A stretch of DNA of 64,000 nucleotides. It comes from Symbiodinium natans. Taxonomy: Eukaryota > Sar > Dinophyceae > Suessiales > Symbiodiniaceae. Position numbers and translations under genes: made by a program. Below the pieces are notes generated by a model, which was given only the letters and a program-made list of their open reading frames with translations, did not search any database and was not told the origin of the DNA. The DNA is taken from NCBI GenBank assembly GCA_905221605.1, contig CAJNDS010002779.1:884116-948115 (forward strand), written 5' to 3'. The first letter of the stretch is position 1. Each line of letters opens with the position of its first letter. Of this stretch, positions 45,001 through 60,789 are shown piece by piece.

Positions 45001-46285
45001 CGGCGGAGCTTGCGAACGGAAGACTTGCGATGATGGCCATCATCGGCATGTTCTTTCAGGCGGGGGATTATGACATGCGCGTCTTGTTGCGATGACTTCA
45101 CGTGCGATTTTGGAGGAAGAATGCAAGTCAACATTTGTGTGCAGAATGCTGTTGCCTGTGAATATGATGTTTGGTTCATAGGACGGCCTGACCGGAAGCG
45201 CCTGGGGTGACTGGGCCAACTACACTGCCTCGCCGCTCCGCGCGTTCGAGAACGAGCTTGGTGTTCAGGATCCCGTCGGATTCTGGGACCCGGCTGGCTT
45301 CACCGCCGATGGCAGCGTGGAGGACTTCAAGCGCCGCCGCCAGACCGAGATCAAGCATGGCCGCATTGCAACTCGGATGATCGTGGTATTCATCGTGGTT
45401 GGAGAGTCAAGCCCACATGTAGGAGAACGCGACGACGCAGAGCTCATCTTGAGCTTTTTGCTTCTTGCTTTGTTGGGTAGGCCACTCAGCCACTGAAGCA
45501 AATTCAAGGCCATGCTGGCGGCGATGGGCTACATTACTCCTGAGCAACTTGCTGGAAGGGTTGCGACAGGGATGGGCAGAGGAGAGGGAGAAAAGCTCAT
45601 GCCGTGTTAGTTTTGTGCTTGCACGGCCTGTGGCATAGATCTGGGCTGTTGACATTCTTCATGGCATCGTGTGGTGGGGCTCTCGTTCTTTTTATTGTAT
45701 TTCTTTGTGCTACCTTCACGTCGTGATGCTGCGCCATCAACAGATGTGTTTTGCACAGCTTCTTGCATGGTTTTGGATCTGTACTTTTCATGCGTAGAAG
45801 CGCCGAGGATCACTGGCAAGTTCCCTGGATACTTGAGCCCATCGGCCGGCTTGAAGTTCGCGGACGTGCCAAACGGCCTTGCTGCGATCTCCAAAGTTCC
45901 CGCCGCAGGTTGGGGTCAAATCCTTGCCTACATGGCGTTCTGCGAGGTTTCCCAGGATCAGTCGCCCGGCACGGCGGCTGCAGCAGGTGACTTCGGCTTC
46001 AAGGTCTTGACCTCCAGCGACCCGGCTGAGAAGACTAAGAAGCTCTCGGCGGAGCTTGCGAACGGAAGACTTGCGATGATGGCCATCATCGGCATGTTCT
46101 TTCAGGAGACGTGACAGCACAAGCTTGTCGAAGCTTGTGTCAGTCGTTGCATGCAGTTAGGGCGTTTCTACGAGCATGTCATGTCGCGGAGCATTGTCTG
46201 CATGAAGGATGGTTTGACCGGCAGTGCTTGGGGTGACTGGGCCAACTACACCGCCTCTCCGCTGCGTGCGTCTGACAGCCGCTAA
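36097..46285 (+). CDS. Peridinin-type chlorophyll a/c light-harvesting polyprotein, 8 modules
   Basis: Likely leader exons: 36097-~36160 (SIAVAALSAAGLAAT), ~36484-36570 (CQAFVSTSASAPAVKDLEFV), 36804-36859, 37108-37197 (SSLAPLAAASVVAAAALRPK) and 37426-37472. These are alanine/serine-rich and hydrophobic, as in bipartite plastid targeting peptides. The last three join in phase into 37934-38051. Each module uses exon B (186 bp, from DGLTGSAWGDW to EIKHGRI), C (35 bp, AMLAAMGYITPE) and A (298 bp, ITGKFPGY to GMFFQ), 519 bp or 173 codons. Module exons (B, C, A): 37934-38051, 38193-38227, 38489-38786; 38909-39094, 39236-39270, 39532-39829; 39952-40137, 40279-40313, 40576-40873; 40996-41181, 41331-41365, 41627-41924; 42048-42233, 42375-42409, 42672-42969; 43092-43277, 43419-43453, 43717-44014; 44137-44322, 44464-44498, 44762-45059; 45182-45367, 45509-45543, 45808-46105; terminal exon 46208-46285 with stop. 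Helix 1 (EIKHGRIAMLAAMG) and helix 3 (ELANGRLAMMAIIG) carry the chlorophyll ligands. The start codon is not settled; 35831 (MASSPALSL) is one option. Confidence 0.85.
37934..46105 (+). repeat. Tandem array of ~1.04-kb light-harvesting gene modules
   Basis: Exon A starts at 38489, 39532, 40576, 41627, 42672, 43717, 44762 and 45808, spacings of 1043 to 1051 bp. Introns are almost as conserved as exons, with single-base changes and small indels such as the 8-bp duplication cacatgtc at about 41227-41242. Introns in the array are GC-AG except the last (46106-46207), which starts GA. This suggests recent duplication or gene conversion of whole genomic units. Confidence 0.95.
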
Positions 46286-46950
46286 GTGTTTGTTCATTTC
46301 GACAGTTTTGACCCGGCCATCTCTGCGCGGGTGTGCCAGGATGTACAGATTTCCAAAAGATTTTGCGCTTTCTTCGGGAACGGTGCTCGACCCTGGTGCC
46401 CAGGTCCTTTAGGACCTGCCCAATTCAAACCTATTCACCAAGACTATGGAACTCCCGGGACTCGGAGAAAGCCCCTCTCTCTCCGTTCTGTGCCGTTCTG
46501 TGCGACGGCTTGCTCCTGTGGCGCAACAGAGTCGGGTCTTCGGGCTTGCAGTTAAGGGGGATGGGAAGTAACTTGCCTCAGCTGTCCACAGTGTTCGCAC
46601 TCCTCCAGCCTAGCACGGCGGGGATGACCAAGCTGGCGGAATGAAAGGAGTTGTGGAATACGCATCTAGTGATACCTGCGTCCTTTCCGAATTCAACAAG
46701 GTTCAGATGAGCCGTTCGCGGGGGGACACGGGAGCTGGTTGCGAATGTTGAGTTCGGCTTGCTGCTTGAGAGGAAGTGTGTATGAATTGTAGGCAAGAAG
46801 GCCAACTGAAAACGCAAATTGCCTATATGTTCCAGCACGCAGGACATATGGCGGCAAGGCGCAGGCCCGAGCACCTTTTTTGTTGTTTTTTTTAGGTTCG
46901 TGCTTTCATGGGCGCCCATGGACGGCTTCTCCTATTGAGTTGGGCACGAC
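46286..46950. repeat. Duplicate of the 33735-34432 downstream region
   Basis: Closely matches 33735-34432 with small deletions (around 46438, 46497 and 46738). Divergence starts after the shared segment gacctctggaagtcaactgc. Together with the terminal modules this makes a segmental duplication of at least 1.1 kb. Confidence 0.85.
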
Positions 46951-46959
46951 CTCTGGAAG

Positions 46960-48430
46960 TCAACTGCGATTCGAAGGCTTTAACCTCTAAGCCTGAGTCG
47001 AGCATTGGTCTAGGATGTCGAGCAGCCTTGAGTCCCTCAGCCGGTACGCTTGAAGCTTGAGAAACCCAAGCCCAGACGCAAGCGAAGTCTTGGTTTAGCA
47101 AAACCGGGGCAACAGGCACGAAAGGATTACGTTCCGAGATCTTTGGACTCATCAACTCCGAACCTTCATTTCAGGCCTCGTGCTCAGCTTCCGAGACCGA
47201 GCCGGCGCCCTGCGAAAAGGGAAGCTTGCAATGTGGGCTGCTGTGACCAAAGCATTTATCAGAGTTCTGACATCAAGGCCAGCTGAGCACCCCTCCATGA
47301 TTTCCATGCTTTCAGGTCATGGCTGCATGGACTCTCCAAACCGTGTGCGTCCATCAGTGTTTTCCACGCAAGCATTGTGGAAGTTTCAAGAGCTCCGTGC
47401 ACGAAGGACTGATATCTACACCAAGAACAAAACTTAGCAGCACGGGCTTGTTTCCCCGAAGTCCTCTGAAGCCGAAAGCTTGAAACTCGACTGCTTGAAC
47501 TTGGCAGAGGGCTTAGGGCTTGATTCTTCGTGGTTTTGGGGACGTTTGAGTTTGGTAGGGTTCGGGTTCACTTGGTTTTACGTGAAGCCTCATGCAGTGT
47601 CGTGCTCTCGCGTTGGTGTTCCATGCTCTGTGCTCGTCTCGGGGCCGCAGCGGTGAATGTGGTACGCTTGGCAGCTTCGTCAGCTCAAGTATTTCGGGGA
47701 AACGGAAGGCTGCTTAGTTGTTTTAGTTGCGCCCCATCGCGGTGGGCACCTTCGGATGAACGAGGTTCGAAGTTCGCTGCCTTCGCTGTGATTCGCTGCC
47801 CCCCTCCCCCCCCCCCCCGCCCCTGGCCCCCCCCCTGGCCCCCCCCCTGGCCCGCCCCCCCCCCCACCCCCGCCCTGTTTCCGACTTGGACTGCTTGTAC
47901 CGCTTGATGCCTTGGCCCCTTGGCAAGGCCGCCGCTTGCCTGGTGGACTGGCAGCTGGCGCCCTTCCTCCGCGGGCTCTGCGAGCCGCCCTTTGCCAGGG
48001 AGGTGTCGAGCCCAGACACCTTCCAATGCCCCTAAAAACGATCATGAATACTATATTTGAAGAGCAAAAAGGAAGATACCAAACGTGAACATGGAATGGC
48101 AACGGCGATGATGATCATGAGGAGGAGGAGGAGGAGAAGGAGGAGGACAACGATGATGGTGATAATGAAATCCATCAATCCGAGGTAATATACCGATCTG
48201 AGAACATGACATAACATGACCTGAAGGGGGCTAGTCCGCGCAACTTTTGTGCACGATTCCTGGCATTAGCTTTCGGCAGAACCTGTGGTGCAAGCTTGAA
48301 TGCGTACTGCGAGCTTGAGCCGGTAGTTCGTTGGTGCAGATGCCGCTGAACCCCCAGCATTTCGTGGGTTTGCGATGCGCAGCGAGCGTTGATCGGCATT
48401 GTGCCGGCATGCCAACATCCCTTCGGGCAT
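46960..48430. other. No supported gene; GC-rich and GGA-repeat stretches
   Basis: Contains C-rich tandem sequence at 47800-47872 (ccccccctggcc repeats) and a GGA repeat at 48120-48145. Overlapping minus-strand frames at 47680-48102 are Gly/Ala/Pro-rich by-products of the C-rich tract. The 5' exons of the BART gene may lie here, but I cannot place them. Confidence 0.4.
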
Positions 48431-48445
48431 GCCTGCCCCGCTGTA

Positions 48446-49600
48446 TTCGCGGTTCTGTGCCCCGAGGTCCGAGACTTCGTCGACCGCCACGCTGCGGCCT
48501 TCGCCGCGCCCTGCCGCGATGGCTCCTGCCCGCTTCGATGGACCGCAGCTGAGTCCCCTGGTTGTCTTCACACGCGTTGAAAGCGTTTTCATGTAGGGCG
48601 ATCTACAGTTTGCCAGGACCCAGCTGCACGAGGAGTACAGTGCGCTCTTTGAGCGTCAGCTCAAGGCAGTGGTGCAGGCGACTTGGTCTCCGCGAAACGT
48701 ACAGCAGTAGGTACGGGCCTCTCTCCATCTCAAACGCTCAGTGTTCCTAGGGCTTTCCATTCTCAAAGCACCTTGCGTGAACAGCGCCAGGAGGAAGGAT
48801 TCAGCCGGTGCCTCAGCCAGGGTGACTGCCAGCATCAATAAGATTAACAAGGAAAAGTCACAAGAACAGCTAAAGATATTAAAGATGTAGTGCCACTGCT
48901 ATCAGCTCTCGAGGCCTGGAAGATTTCCGCGAGCACATGGCCCAGCTACGGGAGGCCGGGCCTTCAGAACCCCAAACATGTGTTCTTGCATCTCTTGATA
49001 TCTCTTGCTAGCAGAGGTTTCGGGCTCTCAGAGTCCAAGGGTTGGGGGGCTTGGTGGGGCTTCTGGGGTTCAAAAAAAGTTTTTCTGCCTGTGCTGAGTT
49101 TGCGGCCCTGCGAGCTCCTGATGACTACCTTCCCGGATGCGAGCCTTCCTTCATCCCGCCCAGTCCAGGCAGCTGCCCTTCCAAAGAGCTGCCATTCTCA
49201 TGCTGGAAGCTGCTGTGAGTGCTACGTCTGCATACTGCTACGTGTGATTTGAGGCATCCGTGTGTCCGAGTTCTGGGACTTCCTGGAGGCGCTGACGGCC
49301 TCCAAGAACTTCCACAGCTTCAAGGAGGCCTACGAGGGGGCAGCCTTTCTCTGAGCTTTCAGCTCTTCTCTCTTGTTGCCCTTTCAGGTCATGCAGGCCG
49401 CCGCGCAGAGACCCCTGGAGGCGATAAATTTCGAAAGAAGGGCGGAGAGAAGGGCCCGAGAAGGGCCCGAGAAGGGCCCGAGAAGGGCGGAGAGAAGGGC
49501 TGAGAGGGCTTCTGCCGTGTTGGCCTCTCGCTTGAAGGCGCGGGGATACCCTTCGAGCCTCGTCAGCCTCGTGCCAAAGAGCAGGGAGGCGAGGGAGCAG
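48446..49600 (+). CDS. BART-domain protein (ARL2-binding / CFAP36-like)
   Basis: Exons about 48446-48505 (VLCPEVRDFVDRHAAAFA), 48597-48677 (GDLQFARTQLHEEYSALFER, QLKAVVQ), ~48791-48821 (EEGFSRCLSQ), ~48915-48965 (LEDFREHMAQLREAGP), 49254-~49336 (VSEFWDFLEALTASKNFHSF) and ~49388 onward (VMQAAAQRPLEAI). Intron 48506-48596 is GC-AG and rebuilds FAGDLQFARTQLHEEY in phase. The pattern of FV..H...F followed by F..T.LHEEY..LFE, then a FWDFL..L...K.F..F segment, is that of the BART domain, which in ARL2BP and CFAP36 binds ARL2/ARL3 GTPases and is tied to cilia. The 3' end becomes Arg/Glu-rich from a gggcccgagaa repeat (49451-49500). The N-terminus and stop are unresolved. Confidence 0.6.
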
Positions 49601-50076
49601 CAGACAGTACCTTTGAGTGGCACCCGATAGGCCTGCTGCATGACATATTTGTATGTACGATATAGATGTAGATGCATGCCATTTTTCAAAAAAGAAACAG
49701 TGTTTCGACTGAAAAGACTTTGTCTAACTCTTTCTTTTCTTTCGTAGCGGTAGAGTCGCGAGCGACGCACGCCTGGCAACGATGAATTCGGGGGGGACCC
49801 GCGGGTGTCTGTATGCACTAGCCCCGACTGGTTGAGGGGCTGAGCAGAAATCAGACCTGCCCGAGGGGCGAGCACGGAGCCTAACCCGACTGCCCAGAAA
49901 GCAAAAAGCCGTATCTCCTGTGCTCAAAACAGCGTTCGTCGGCTATGAGAGCAAAAACTGCCCACCAACCACGAAACATACTGTACAAGACTTTTGTGCT
50001 CCATGAACTACCACGTAAGCACATGTAAATTTCGAAATGTCGGGCAGGAAACTCCCTCAGCGCAGTCTTGGCAGAG

Positions 50077-51282
50077 TCAACAGCTTCGAAAGTCGGAGGA
50101 AACATCCAGACTGGCCGTGTTGCCCATCCGGTTCTGCGCGAAGCCCTGCGTGACCCTGCGGAGCTTCGACCGGGGGTGTGGAGAAGAGATCGCCCATAAC
50201 GGTCTTCTTCCAGCAGCCGTCTGCACACCACCAGGATCAAAACATCGCACAACATCGTCCTCAACAGGCTTGCACTCAATCAAGCGCTGCGGGAAATGCT
50301 TGCCAGGAGATCCCAGGCTCCGCTTGTATTCCGGAAGCTTATCCACAGGGAAGCACTGAACCCATTTAAGCCAAAGCGTTCCAGAGACGCACTCCTTTGT
50401 CTGGATCGTGGCCTCATCGCCCTCAACGGCACCGGGCTCACATGCACCTGACAGCGGCAGTGGCTCCCAGATTCCGCACCACATCGCTGCGCAGCCAAGT
50501 TCATCAGGCAGCTGTGTAAACAACAAGAGGCCACGTCTGTGAGCACGTTCGAGGCTATGACCATCAGCGCTGGCGTCACCTTCATGGTTGACCATCAACG
50601 CAACGAGGCCGGAGAGGTTGTTGTGCGAAGGACTGTCCATGTTGCTCTGCCCAACACCAGCCACCCCGGCCTTGAAAGCGCCATGTCCGCCGCCCGTTGT
50701 CTTATCTTGCTGTCCAACGCCCTGCTTGAGGCAAAAGTAAGCATTGCCGGTGGAACTCACTACGCGGGTGGCCTCTGCAAAAGACGACCGCTCGCGCAGT
50801 GGCTCCCACACTCCGCACCAAGCAGCTGAAAAGCCCACTTCGTCATGAAGCTCCGTGAATAGAACCATGCCCCTAGCAGCCTGTAGCCCCCGTGGCTCGG
50901 CAAAGGAAGAGGGCTCACAATGAACAGCTTGGTAAGTGCCATCTTGAGGACCAGCAGCAGCCTCCCTACAAGCGCTGCCGACCGAACTGGCAATGACAAT
51001 GTCCGCGTCAGCTGAAACAACGTGGTCATCGCTGCATGTGCTTCTAGCTGGGCAATCATGCCACACTGCCGTGGCACTCACGCCAGAAGTAAACACCACA
51101 GCGTCAACATCGGCAGTCTCCAGACTATGACATGTGCAGAAATCCCGGTACGAGGGAAAGAGCAGCGTGCCACTAGGAGCATCATATGTTGGCCACTGCA
51201 GGCCCTTACATCTAGTGCAGCGATTCCGGTGGGGTGTTCTGCACCGACGCGATACCTGGTCGTACCACTTTCCATTTCCCAT
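50077..51282 (-). CDS. 401-codon hypothetical protein with internal repeat, minus strand
   Basis: A single uninterrupted frame, the longest non-repetitive one in the window, on the strand opposite to its neighbours. It starts MGNGKWYDQVSRRCRTPHRN and is Cys-rich at the N-terminus. Two copies of one motif occur in the same context: GMVLFTELHDEVGFSAAWCG with VWEPL, and GLLLFTQLPDELGCAAMWCG with IWEPL, about 115 residues apart. The repeat argues for real coding. I do not recognise the family. Lack of introns, unlike all neighbours, could mean a retroposed gene or a partial exon. The C-terminal 80 residues have weaker coding character, so the true end may be earlier. Confidence 0.5.
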   Translation of the reverse strand: MGNGKWYDQVSRRCRTPHRNRCTRCKGLQWPTYDAPSGTLLFPSYRDFCTCHSLETADVDAVVFTSGVSATAVWHDCPARSTCSDDHVVSADADIVIASSVGSACREAAAGPQDGTYQAVHCEPSSFAEPRGLQAARGMVLFTELHDEVGFSAAWCGVWEPLRERSSFAEATRVVSSTGNAYFCLKQGVGQQDKTTGGGHGAFKAGVAGVGQSNMDSPSHNNLSGLVALMVNHEGDASADGHSLERAHRRGLLLFTQLPDELGCAAMWCGIWEPLPLSGACEPGAVEGDEATIQTKECVSGTLWLKWVQCFPVDKLPEYKRSLGSPGKHFPQRLIECKPVEDDVVRCFDPGGVQTAAGRRPLWAISSPHPRSKLRRVTQGFAQNRMGNTASLDVSSDFRSC

Positions 51283-51399
51283 GGCGATTTGACGTGGTAC
51301 TGGGGCTAACGAGATTCCTTCATCAGGCGACTCGAGCCCTTTGTCTAACTCATATGACTCACCTGACTTTTATGATTTTTTATGGCTTTCAGACTCTTA

Positions 51400-51490
51400 T
51401 GACCTATACGTTTTCTCCGGAAGTCCACATGTCGACGGTTCAGGACTTGGTGTACGAGCTGGCGCAAGCCGAGCCGGGACAGGCGGGGGG
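51400..51490 (+). CDS. Small candidate exon
   Basis: FSPEVHMSTVQDLVYELAQA then EPGQAG is open up to a G run at 51484-51495. Good helical coding character, but no partner exon was found. A CAACAA repeat follows (51700-51795). Confidence 0.3.
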
Positions 51491-51499
51491 GGGGGGCGG

Positions 51500-52680
51500 G
51501 GCTGGAAACTCACTGGAGGCCTGGGAAAAGCTCGGGAATCGGAGGCGGATGCATCCACAACACTTCGTGGCTAAGCGGCCGACGGCGCCGATGTCTCGCA
51601 GAAGGCAGCATCCTGGCATGTTGGATAGCTGTAAGGTTTTAAACCCTCTTCACCAGTGTTCGGGGAACAGGTCGCGCCTTGCCTGGCCGCGACCCTCTCT
51701 GCTCGGAACAACAACAACCAACAACAACTAACCACTCAAGAACAACCAACAGCAACCAACAACGCCCAACAACAGCCAACAGCTACCAACAACGATGTTT
51801 GGAGGAACCTAGCAAGCCGAAACCCAAAACCCCCAAGTTCTTAGCCAGCTTTCCTCCCTCGAAGGGAATTTCCAGTAGACTCTCCTTGTATCACGAAAGC
51901 CTCTGGCAGATCTGGGAGCTAAGGTTAGCTTCTAGGGGTATGGGGTATGGTCCCAGCAGGCAACTCTCGTGTCCCTGTCGCCTCTTGCCAGCCCTGCAAC
52001 TCCCCAACCCAAAAACCCCAGCACCCAACACCCCTTTCTCTTAAGCATTTGGGGACACTAGCTGTCACTAGCCTGCCCAAGTCTTCCTTTGACAGAAGCT
52101 TAGCCCGAATTGTCCCGCAACCGCAAACCCTAAGCATCCCTAAGCCATGAACCCTCAACCTTTTAACACCCTCAGCCCCAGCCACTTGAACGCCGGAGTC
52201 CCTGAGCAAGATTTTTCAGATCCCTTCGGAGGTTTAGGGTGTCTAGCGTTTGGGGGGTGCAGGGCATAGTTTTTTTGTTTTCAAGGTGTTGGGTTTGACG
52301 CTGAGGGTTCAGCGCTTAGGACTCAAAGTGTAGGGTTCAGGGTGTTGGGTTTTAGCGCCATTTGCCGGAGGTTGCACCAGCCAGCGGTAGAAGCTGCAAG
52401 CCAGCAATGGCGGGGACTAAGCCCTCAACATCCGTTTGAACTTCTAAACATTGAAGCTTAGGTTCTAAAGCCCAAAGCCGAGCCCTCCTTTGTTTCTAGG
52501 GATGACATCAACGGCTAGTGTCCCCACAAGGCTTTAGGGATGCTTAGGGTCCCAGCCCCCCCCCCCCCCCCAAACCTCAACTTTGGGCCCCCGGGGTGTT
52601 TACTGAGTTTACTGAGCTCAGGATCACTCATCTTTGGTTGTTCACTGGGTTGGCTTAGTCTTTCACCCTAACACGAATGC
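51500..52680. other. No supported gene
   Basis: CAACAA-type repeat at 51700-51795 (Asn/Gln/Thr frames), degenerate telomere-like units near 52120-52350 and a C run at 52555-52570. Confidence 0.45.
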
Positions 52681-52683
52681 AAG

Positions 52684-53590
52684 ATGATTCAGCATGCCAC
52701 CTCTGCATGCATTTCCTGCCAGAGCTCCGTCCGTACTCCGAGGCAGACGACGCCCGTGGCGCATTTCGTCTTCGATGCGGTGGCCAGCGGTTCCGACATA
52801 AGCTTTGAAGTCCAGGATCCCGAGCCGGCCTCAGAAAGCTGGGACATTTCGAGCTTAAACTGCTCCTTGCAGTCTTCTGAGAGTTTACAAGAGTACAAAA
52901 TACAATGCTATACAAAGAGTTCGGTTTTCCCAACAGACATCGCTCCAGCGAGCATGTATACAAGCCGTGCGTTTTCGGTTTCCTTGCGTCGCTTTTCGGG
53001 TCGAAGATACCGATACGGGGCTTCTATCTGCTTCTTGAGGGCTTGTCTTGTTGATAAAGCATCGTGCACTTTCCGTGTGAGATCGTGTGAGAATGGGCAG
53101 CAACAAGCAAGCTCAGGCCACTTCCACGCTGAAGGGCCAGACGTCTCTCGATCCAAGCGCTGCCACGAGACCTGATTCAAGGTGCTTCAAGTCGAGGGTG
53201 TCGCAGAATATGCCAAGAGGGCCACCTCAATCGGACAAACCTAGCCGAAAGCGGGTTTGCCAGAAAGGAGAACCCGAGTTGGGTTTGCTCGTTGTGCGCG
53301 GTCCTCGCCTTATTTCGCGCCGTTTGTTTCACTTGAACATTAAGATGGCGCCCTGCCGCAACATCCAGAAGCCAGAAGCGTGTACAGGTTCGTGCAGCCT
53401 GAGATCTCTACTCCAACAGCTCATTGCTGTGCCAATGACGCAGAGGGCCCTGGCCGTGCTAAGAGAAGGTGCATCGTTTATGAGCGCGATTGAGCTTGTC
53501 GTTGTGTGGCGAAGTGATGGGGGGTCATGATAGGTCATGCTTGTAATCATTTTGCATTTGTGCCACTAGTTTCTGGATCAGAGCTCAGGA
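52684..53590. other. Overlapping open frames of uncertain status
   Basis: Frames on both strands (52684-53175 + and 52908-53180 -) are of moderate length and lack domains. The minus frame contains LTRKVHDALSTRQALKKQIE, which looks helical. I cannot decide between coding and chance in this GC-balanced stretch upstream of the glutamate receptor-like gene. Confidence 0.3.
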
Positions 53591-53615
53591 AGCAGCCGTA
53601 GTTGTGGGCCAGAGA

Positions 53616-58483
<4,868 letters not shown>

Positions 58484-59095
58484 CGGTATGATCATACCGT
58501 CGTACTTGTTTTCCATTGCTGAGAGCTTCAGCTGAGCTGAGACCTCCAAGCATGAAGTTTTGGTGTTGATGAGCCGAAGCGAGGTTCATAGCGTTTCGAG
58601 AAAGTGTCCACCATTGAAGCTTCCACCGGCGAAGCCAGTTCCTTGTAAGAGTCCTATGACTTCCTCTGACACTGCCCGCTCTAGATGATCGGCATACATG
58701 GAGATACGGCGAAGCCGCACTCCTTACGAACGAGCCTTCAAGTCAAAACCTGCATCATGGCCAAGTATTTTCAAAAGCTGTCCTGGACATCGGAGCTGGT
58801 TTAGGACGTGACTTACAGCCGTTTGGATCTCGGCTGCATCCGTGTGCGATGGCGTGGCATGGCGTGGCCCTTGCAAGATTCCTTGCTTGCTGCAGCTCCT
58901 CAGAATCAAGCGCCGTTCCAGGAGTTACACTGCTACACCACTTGGCGAACGTTTCACAAGATGCCGGCCAAAAGCGCCCTAACCCCCCGAGCTACAAACC
59001 CCCCAAACAACCCTGTGAACCCCCATTCCCAACCACCCCAAACCCTAAACTCTAAACCCCAAACCCCACACCCCAAACCCCAAACCCCAAACCCT
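58484..59095. other. Region after the channel gene, no supported exon
   Basis: A short inverted repeat (gacggtatgatcataccgtc at 58483-58502) follows the stop directly and may mark the 3' UTR. The rest grades into degenerate CCCCAAA units from 59037. Confidence 0.45.
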
Positions 59096-59150
59096 GAACC
59101 CTAAACCCTAAACCCTAAACCCTAAACCCTAAACCCTAAACCCTAAACCC
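59037..59150. repeat. CCCCAAA then CCCTAAA array
   Basis: Variant CCCCAAA units pass into canonical CCCTAAA units, marking the return of telomere-type repeats after about 33 kb without arrays of this size. Confidence 0.9.
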
Positions 59151-59192
59151 TCCGAAAGCCCCTACGAACTCGAGAGGCCTCCCCAATACGCT

Positions 59193-59270
59193 AGAAGCCC
59201 AATGCCTTTGTCGCGCATGGACGCCGTGTCCGATGTCGGCCTCCGGGGCTGTCCTAGACCCGGACCCAGC
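59193..59270 (+). CDS. Candidate exon, unknown protein
   Basis: SPMPLSRMDAVSDVGLRGCP is open between repeat-filled flanks. Boundaries and frame are uncertain. Confidence 0.25.
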
Positions 59271-59451
59271 TTTTTTGACTCAAGGGTTTAGGGTTTTAGG
59301 GTTTAGGGTTTTAGGGTTTAGGGTTTAGGATTTAGGGTTTAGGGTTAGGGTTTTTGAGAGTTGGAGGGGTTTCGGGCTTGGGGCCGCTTAAGAGGGCAGG
59401 ATGGGATCGTAGACGACCCTCCCATGATTGCCCACTGTAACTGAGCCCAAG

Positions 59452-59582
59452 TAACCTTTTACATTGACTTGCTGGTTCTTAGTAAGGAATGAGGGACTTA
59501 GCTGCCCTGCAATGATCCCTTACAGGGTAGACATAGTGGGGGATATCAGGTGCCTCATTCCCTCACTCCCTACTAAGAACCC
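59452..59582 (+). mobile_element. Introner-like inverted-repeat element
   Basis: The arm ggttcttagtaaggaatgag pairs with ctcattccctcactccctactaagaacc at the far end. Inside are further paired segments around ccctgcaatgatccc. Flanked by telomere-type units on both sides. Confidence 0.75.
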
Positions 59583-60127
59583 TTAAACCCTAAACCCTAA
59601 ACCCCAAACCCTAAAACTCTAAACCCTAAAGTGCATAAGCCTTATGCGGATCTATAGGGAACTTTGGGTGTCAGGCTGCCATGGGCCTCCCAGGATCCTC
59701 GCAGTCCGGGTTTGGGCTGAAAGGGGCCCTCGGGCCATGTTAAAGCCCATGTTTGAGCCTGGGCCTGCACGTTGATGCCTCTGCAAATCTTTAGGGTTTA
59801 GGGTTTAGGGTGTAGGGTGTAGGGTTTAGGGTGGAAGGTGTGGGGTTTAGGGTAACTCAAAGCCGTCAAGCGAGGAATCGAGTCGTTCTGCCGTTTTTCT
59901 GTCGTCTTGGGATGTTCCTCTTGCAAGGGATACATCACCACGCGCTGTGCTTTTAGAGGCTCTAGCTCTATTTCGCAAGATTCCTAAACCGAAGCTCTCC
60001 AGTCCTTTGCGCCCTCATGGCCCATCAACACCCGAACCCGGATTCTACTAAGAGGGGCATACTGGAGCTCCATTTCCTAGCCTAAGCCCCACCCCGAACC
60101 CCAAAACCTTAAATCGTCCGAGCTGAG

Positions 60128-60215
60128 ATCCCAACCACACGAGCAGCAGCCGAGCACCACCTCCTCCAACATGTCGCGCGCACGGAGGCTGCGCTGGCCG
60201 GGCTCTCAGAGTGTG
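60128..60215 (+). CDS. Exon of an unrecognised + strand gene
   Basis: The frame TRAAAEHHLLQHVARTEAAL then AGLSECAANASG has strong helical coding character after an AG acceptor (gctgag). A GC donor (tgt|gctgca or similar) could join it to 61243. No family is recognised. Confidence 0.45.
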
Positions 60216-60789
60216 CTGCAAATGCTTCTGGGAGGCGGCTGCTGAGAATTCGATTCCCAGAGAAGTCGCAGAGAAGAAGCAGGGCCTGAGACTGGGGCCC
60301 CAAGCTCTAGACTCTATAAACCCCGCAACCTGGAAGCCTAAACCTCAAGCCCCAGGCCCTCAAACCCAGCCTAATACGTCTCGGAACCCATTAAACCCTA
60401 TAAGCCTGGACTTGAGGAGCGCGCTTCCGTGATGCCCTCCAAGGCGGAACGTGCGCACAAAATCCCAAAATTCTCAAGGACCTTAGTGAGGGTTTAGGGA
60501 TTAGGGATTAGGGTTTAGGGTTTGGGGTTTAGGTGTCACATAAAGTTCATGACCTAAGCCTAAGTCCCCAAGCTGAGGCCCAAGGAAATGAAACCATCTC
60601 CCTCGAAACGAAGAGAAGGACTCACGATCATGGAGGCTTTGAGGCTCGGGGCTTAGGCTCCTCTGTTCAGAATACGTTGTAAGACCCAGGAGCCCCGACC
60701 TTGGACCGAAACCCTCCACTGAAGCCCCTTAGACACTGAAGCCATAAGTCCCTAAACCCGGAGATCTCAAAAGCCCCTGCACTGAGACC

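Noticed and set aside
33237-46120. Minus-strand frames of 110-145 codons in each light-harvesting module
   Set aside because: They are antisense shadows of exons A and B, which have clear family similarity on the + strand.
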